Positions 8,580 through 11,537 of a DNA stretch of 11,537 nucleotides are shown here, piece after piece. The stretch is taken from positions 1 through 11,537 of the forward strand of contig JAXIUW010199399.1 in the NCBI GenBank assembly GCA_035591015.1, given 5' to 3'. Within the stretch, counting starts at the first letter, position 1; each line of letters starts with the position of its first letter. The notes beneath the pieces were generated by a model. The model made no database searches. It worked only from the letters and a program-made list of their open reading frames with translations, and was not told where the DNA came from. The stretch is from Cephalothrix simula. Lineage: Eukaryota; Nemertea; Palaeonemertea; Archinemertea; Cephalotrichidae. Both the position numbers and the translations under genes were made by a program.

Positions 8580-9101
8580 CTGAAAAATCGAAAAATATAC
8601 ATGCACAATGTATGTAAAATAATATCACAATTTTTCAATACAGTTTTATAAGGCCCAAAGAATTTTCTTACATCCTCAGACTCAGCAACACAAACCATAA
8701 AATGTTTTTATACTCTTATTAGCACAAAAATGTTTTAAAAAACTCAATTAATGCCTGCCCCGTCGCAGTGAACTGAGTTCATGAAATACACACAAATAAA
8801 TACACACGTACACAAATGTATGGATTACATAGATCTATCTTGCCTTAATACATACATTTATATGCTCTAAACCCTACAGTTTTTGAGATAAATGCGTTTG
8901 AAAATTGTGAATTTTGATATTTCAATCCATCGTATTTCAAAACTGGTTTGGATAAACAATTTAGCATATAAATGTACATGTATTACGAGCAAATAGAAAC
9001 ATGCACCCAATTTGTCATTTAACGAATTTATATCTTTTGCGCAAATGCACATGCGCGAATCCTCAAAAACTACCGAACAAAATAAATTTCTGAAACCCGA
9101 T
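8580..9101. other. Unannotated part of intron 1
   Basis: AT-rich intron sequence with no exon. TACATGTA occurs at 8975-8982 and CACATGCGCG at about 9048-9057. Confidence 0.6.
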
Positions 9102-9134
9102 TTGTGAAGGTCTACGTATTGTGAAGGTCTATGG
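9102..9134 (+). repeat. Short two-copy tandem repeat
   Basis: TTGTGAAGGTCTACG (9102-9116) is followed by TTGTGAAGGTCTATGG (9119-9134). TATGGATAAC nearby (9130-9139) faces CCATAGTTATCCC (9170-9182) as a short inverted repeat, so the area is probably the remnant of a transposon end in intron 1. Confidence 0.7.
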
Positions 9135-9270
9135 ATAACTTATCCATCTAGAGTGGTCGTTTTCATGGTCCATAGTTATCCCGTTTTTCCTGCGAAAAAC
9201 AAACCACCGTGAGTGGTTTTAGCTTTATTTTAATATGACCTATTTCAGAAAAAAAGTTGCATTTAGGTCC

Positions 9271-9294
9271 TGATGACGTCATCAAAATGGCGTC
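9271..9294 (+). promoter_or_regulatory. CRE palindrome followed by a YY1-type site
   Basis: TGATGACGTCATCA (9271-9284) is a perfect 14-bp palindrome around the CRE octamer TGACGTCA. It runs directly into CAAAATGGCGTC, a good YY1-type core. This is in intron 1. A related arrangement in the opposite direction occurs at 8384-8412 (GGCCGCCATTTTGATAAT, then TACGTGAT), so the pair may be the diverged ends of a repeat rather than an enhancer. Confidence 0.3.
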
Positions 9295-9399
9295 TCTGAT
9301 TAAAATAACCCTCCTAAACTACAAATGGTACGCTTAATTCATTTACCTATTTGCTAACACGTTTTTTGCTGTACTCAGAAGGCGTGATTCTTATTGTCG

Positions 9400-9664
9400 C
9401 CGCTAGGGGCGCCACAATCGGTTGAAATGCTAAGTAAACAATCTTGATCTTCTTTGTTCTAAGACCTTTCCAGAAATTTAGAAGTTCCCAATCTTTCTAA
9501 TACCTTTTGTGGTGTTAGGTGTTAGGGGGGTACCCCCTTTTTCTGCTCCTACTATTTTTCCGTACAATTGTGTATATATACACATATAGATTGTTTGCAC
9601 TATGACGGGCTGAACTACCTTCGTAGTAACCCAGCGTTCGAAACGACTAAAGCGCCCCTAGTGG
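9400..9664. mobile_element. Possible small inverted-repeat element, CCGCTAGGGGCGC ends
   Basis: CCGCTAGGGGCGC (9400-9412) and GCGCCCCTAGTGG (9652-9664) are inverted copies with one mismatch in 13. The 265-bp interval holds a 16-bp palindrome TGTGTATATATACACA (9569-9584) and a G run facing a C run around 9524-9537. The right end is 36 bp from the donor of exon A. Target duplications are not clear. Confidence 0.45.
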
Positions 9665-9700
9665 TAAAAGCTTCCGAAGACATACAAATAAAGCACTTAC

Positions 9701-9868
9701 CTTTTACCAAGTGTTACAGCTTTTAATATGCCTCCAGCTGCTGTAGTTGTACGATCGAAACCATGACCAACGTGATCAGCATGAGCTCTTGTTCTATCTT
9801 CGACCAAAACCTCGCGAGGTTCTGATGATCTTGGCAGGTATTGGAGATTCTTCAATTCATTGACACCT
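9701..9868 (-). CDS. RSBN1: RSBN1-like exon A (first visible exon, carries the HAD motif)
   Basis: On the minus strand the acceptor is a T-rich tract ending in CAG (9869-9871) and the donor is AAAAG|GTAAGT (9695-9700), a full consensus. The exon has 168 nt: one base finishing a codon begun upstream, 55 codons, then two bases (AG) that join the T of the next exon as serine. The peptide opens GVNELKNLQYLPRSSEPREV and goes on through EDRTRAHADHVGHGFD, a block I recognise as the most conserved part of the RSBN1 family. H-A-D at 9775-9783 (residues 29-31 of the exon) fits the HxD iron-binding pair of a JmjC dioxygenase; that assignment is inferred from motif and order, not from an alignment. There is no start codon, so this is an internal exon. 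The upstream intron is at least 1.67 kb and runs off the window. Confidence 0.9.
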
Positions 9869-10373
9869 CTGATATAAATAAAAAAATTTATATCATTAAA
9901 AGTTTCAGAACTACATGTATCTTTTGTTCAAAATTTATTTAGGAAATTCGGGACCATAAACTACACAATTTGCATGCAGTTAAACCTCGAATGCTCATAT
10001 TTCATATCGTAGATCATAATAATAGACAAGCTATTAGCTAGGTTTATCTAGACGCACCATTTGGTCTAATAAAAGAACTGATCGAAAATAGACTACTAAT
10101 TACTTTTTCTGTAACAAAGTTGGACGAAAACTAGCTAAAATAGGTTTGGTATATGAAGCATAACAAAAAGCGCATTTCTTAAAATTTAGGATCCTAAGAA
10201 CGAATGTTCAGTCAAAGGTCCAAAAATACTGTAATCAATCCAGCAGTATGCAGCTAGTTTTTGTATAAACTAAGAAGATTTGGGATGTCCTCTCCGCAGC
10301 CCGAACGTTAAAAATTGGAAATCAGTCATTTTTCATCCATTTTTTTCTTTTTGAGCCGATAATCCTTGTAATC
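9869..10373. other. Intron upstream of the first visible exon
   Basis: It begins with the T-rich acceptor tract of exon A (minus strand) and then shows nothing recognisable. TACATGTA lies at 9912-9919. I searched for a further RSBN1-like exon on the minus strand here and up to the window edge and found none. Confidence 0.6.
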
Positions 10374-10467
10374 ATCGGGGAAAAAAAGTACCTCTTCAGA
10401 AAAAAAATGCAAAAATAATGAAAAAGAGGGAAGAAAAAGTACCGACCATCGGGGAAAAAAAGTACCT
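10374..10467 (+). repeat. Purine-rich stretch with a 20-bp direct repeat
   Basis: ATCGGGGAAAAAAAGTACCT occurs exactly at 10374-10393 and 10448-10467. Between them the sequence is nearly all A and G (AAAAAGAGGGAAGAAAAAGTACC), a degenerate third copy of the AAAAAGTACC end. Open frames here are low complexity. Confidence 0.85.
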
Positions 10468-10965
10468 TTTTGAAGAATATATACCCGTTTTTTTGCACCT
10501 TTAGAACCACCACCATCTACCAAGTGGAGCAAAAAAAATTTACATCTCCCTCGGCCTCTACTTTCAAAGGTACGTCTTCTAAGAGATTTCGACACGAGGT
10601 CGAGAAAGGCGCCCCAGCCATTCTTTCCATCTATTCGTTAAAGTTAATTCTGGTTGGTTTTTTTTTTTTTAAATGTCACAGAAGCGATGTCGCAGTCGTT
10701 ATCGCAGCGATATCGTACATAGATTTCCCTATGTTTCTCGCAGTTTCTTTGCTCTTTCCGTTAAAAAACAAATGCGTAGAATGGGATTTTTATCGAGGAT
10801 TTCCACACGATATCCAAAGACATTACAAAGGCGCTTCAATGTTCTAGCAATATCCCAGCCTCTCAGACATCCCAACGACATCGCCTCGAAATTTAACCAT
10901 TTATTAATACATAGAGTTTAGAGTATAACGTCATAATATTAACGATGTCAACGGGACAATAAGTC

Positions 10966-11125
10966 GCTGGGATATCACGGTTACATCGATATGCTTTAGC
11001 GATATCGCAAAATCCTATTCGTCGCGTTCATAGAAGGAATATGAACTCAAAAGAGCGAGATCGAAAAGATATCAATATTCCAGCAACATCACAAAGGTGT
11101 ATCGATGTCACCGTTATATCCCAGC
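10966..11125. repeat. Inverted repeat in a GATATC-rich block
   Basis: The arms 10966-10991 and 11100-11125 are reverse complements at 24 of 26 positions (GCTGGGATAT..CGGT.ACATCGATA). The motif ATAT(C/T)CCAGC also occurs at 10850-10859 and 11075-11084 and inverted at 10966-10975. ACATCGC, GCGATATCG and TCGCGA motifs run throughout about 10680-11210. The block looks like a diverged, palindrome-rich repeat, in CpG content distinct from the AT-rich flanks. Two overlapping open frames here (10470-10847, 10673-10921) look like chance. Confidence 0.7.
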
Positions 11126-11208
11126 AACATCGCGAACGCGCATTGATGTGGCCGCAATCTTGATGCGACATCCTGAAATATTGCTTTCGCGATTATCGCG
11201 AGATCGCT

Positions 11209-11408
11209 CTTGGTGCTGGTACCGGTGTATCAGGGATCATCGTCCGTAGGGATTTTTGTCCTCTATACCATACACCGAGGGAAGACATTCATCCGCAGAG
11301 GAGACATTCATCCGTATGCTTCTTTTTTCGTCACTATACAAAGTATACAGGACTGGCATCCTTCTCACACCGGTACTCAAGATTGGCTTCGGTACTGGTA
11401 CCGGTGCT
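11209..11408 (+). repeat. Paired GGTACCGGTG repeats and a 19-bp-spaced repeat
   Basis: CTTGGTGCTGGTACCGGTG near 11208-11226 and GGTACTGGTACCGGTGC near 11391-11407 are similar direct copies, each containing the palindrome GGTACC. Between them AGACATTCATCCG is repeated exactly at 11283-11295 and 11302-11314. Confidence 0.6.
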
Positions 11409-11473
11409 ATTTCTATAACTTTTTTTTAGCTAACTTAAAACTTAAAAGCTTCTATTGTCTTTTCCTACTGTGA

Positions 11474-11537
11474 TGAATTACAGGCCGTCGTCGCTACCGC
11501 TTTATAAGCGGCTCCTCGAACAATATCAGCTCCAGCG
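11474..11537. other. GC-rich terminal segment, possible exon edge
   Basis: The last ~60 bases are clearly richer in G and C than the preceding 1 kb. On the plus strand, TTTTCCTACTGTGATGAATTACAG ends in a possible acceptor at 11483; on the minus strand, frame-open sequence (ADIVRGAAYKAVATTAC) runs from the edge to a possible donor CCT|GTAATT. I recognise neither peptide, and it does not match the RSBN1 segment expected next. It is too short to decide. Confidence 0.2.

Larger units (their letters stand above)
6513..9868 (-). other. RSBN1: RSBN1-like (KDM9) gene, 3' part: three exons and two introns
   Basis: This is the gene-level model for the three exon entries (9701-9868, 8474-8579, 6513-6785). 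Seen: consensus GT-AG introns of 1121 and 1688 bp; codons joining in frame at both junctions (AG|T serine at the first, phase 0 at the second); and a stop at 6513-6515. The joined product is about 181 residues of continuous similarity to the C-terminal half of RSBN1/RSBN1L as I remember that family. Known: RSBN1 proteins and C. elegans DPY-21 are nuclear JmjC-type oxygenases that demethylate H4K20me2. Inferred: this gene does the same in the host. The N-terminal basic region and the first part of the catalytic domain are not here and must lie right of 11537. RSBN1 and RSBN1L are vertebrate paralogues, so the symbol stands for the ancestral single gene. Confidence 0.88.

Noticed and set aside
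8580-8698. Minus-strand read-through of exon B with an ATG at 8696-8698
   Set aside because: Family similarity starts exactly at the splice acceptor at 8579; the codons before it (CMYIFRFF) are the intron's pyrimidine tract.
9400-9664. CCGCTAGGGGCGC and CCACTAGGGGCGC as opposed CTCF sites
   Set aside because: Close to the CTCF core but one G short in the run before GC; they pair better as ends of a small inverted-repeat element.
10470-10847. 125-codon plus-strand open frame, the longest in the window
   Set aside because: It starts in low-complexity A/T sequence, runs into the palindrome-rich repeat block, and the peptide resembles no family I know.

Overview
This looks like AT-rich intergenic and intronic DNA from a metazoan nuclear genome, probably a mollusc or other lophotrochozoan. 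The coding signal is broken into short exons with GT-AG splice sites. The rest is mostly repeats and fragments of non-autonomous DNA transposons. Nothing is organised like a bacterial genome: there are no operons, no Shine-Dalgarno starts and no long open frames. The palindrome TACATGTA occurs eight times, which by my recollection is typical of bivalve genomes. The taxonomic guess is inference; the eukaryotic call is firm.

One real gene is recognised, on the minus strand from about 9868 down to 6513. It is the 3' part of an RSBN1-like gene (round spermatid basic protein 1, also called lysine demethylase 9; C. elegans DPY-21 is a relative). Three exons (9701-9868, 8474-8579, 6513-6785) join in perfect phase into about 181 codons plus a stop. 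They cover the C-terminal JmjC-type fold of the protein: an H-A-D motif in the first exon and a distal histidine (VVHQF) in the last fit the Fe(II)-binding HxD...H triad of 2-oxoglutarate-dependent demethylases. The 5' exons lie beyond the right edge of the window.

Layout: 1-6282 is non-coding, downstream of the gene. It holds a duplicated block (188-744 and 3672-4800; the second copy carries a 514-bp insertion with a 75-nt pure pyrimidine tract), a hAT-like element with near-matching 8-bp target duplications (1140-1538), a small palindromic MITE (2851-3051) and two inverted-repeat elements lying 13 bp apart (5231-5665 and 5679-6359). From 6282 to 6512 lies the probable 3' UTR, with an NRF1-type palindrome. 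Intron 2 (6786-8473) has a perfect 4 x 20-bp tandem repeat and a hAT-like fragment. Intron 1 (8580-9700) has a CRE/YY1-type cluster and a short inverted-repeat element. The right 1.7 kb (9869-11537) should be the intron upstream of the first visible exon. It carries purine-rich direct repeats and a family of diverged GATATC/ATCCCAGC inverted repeats. I found no RNA gene, CRISPR array or complete transposase gene.
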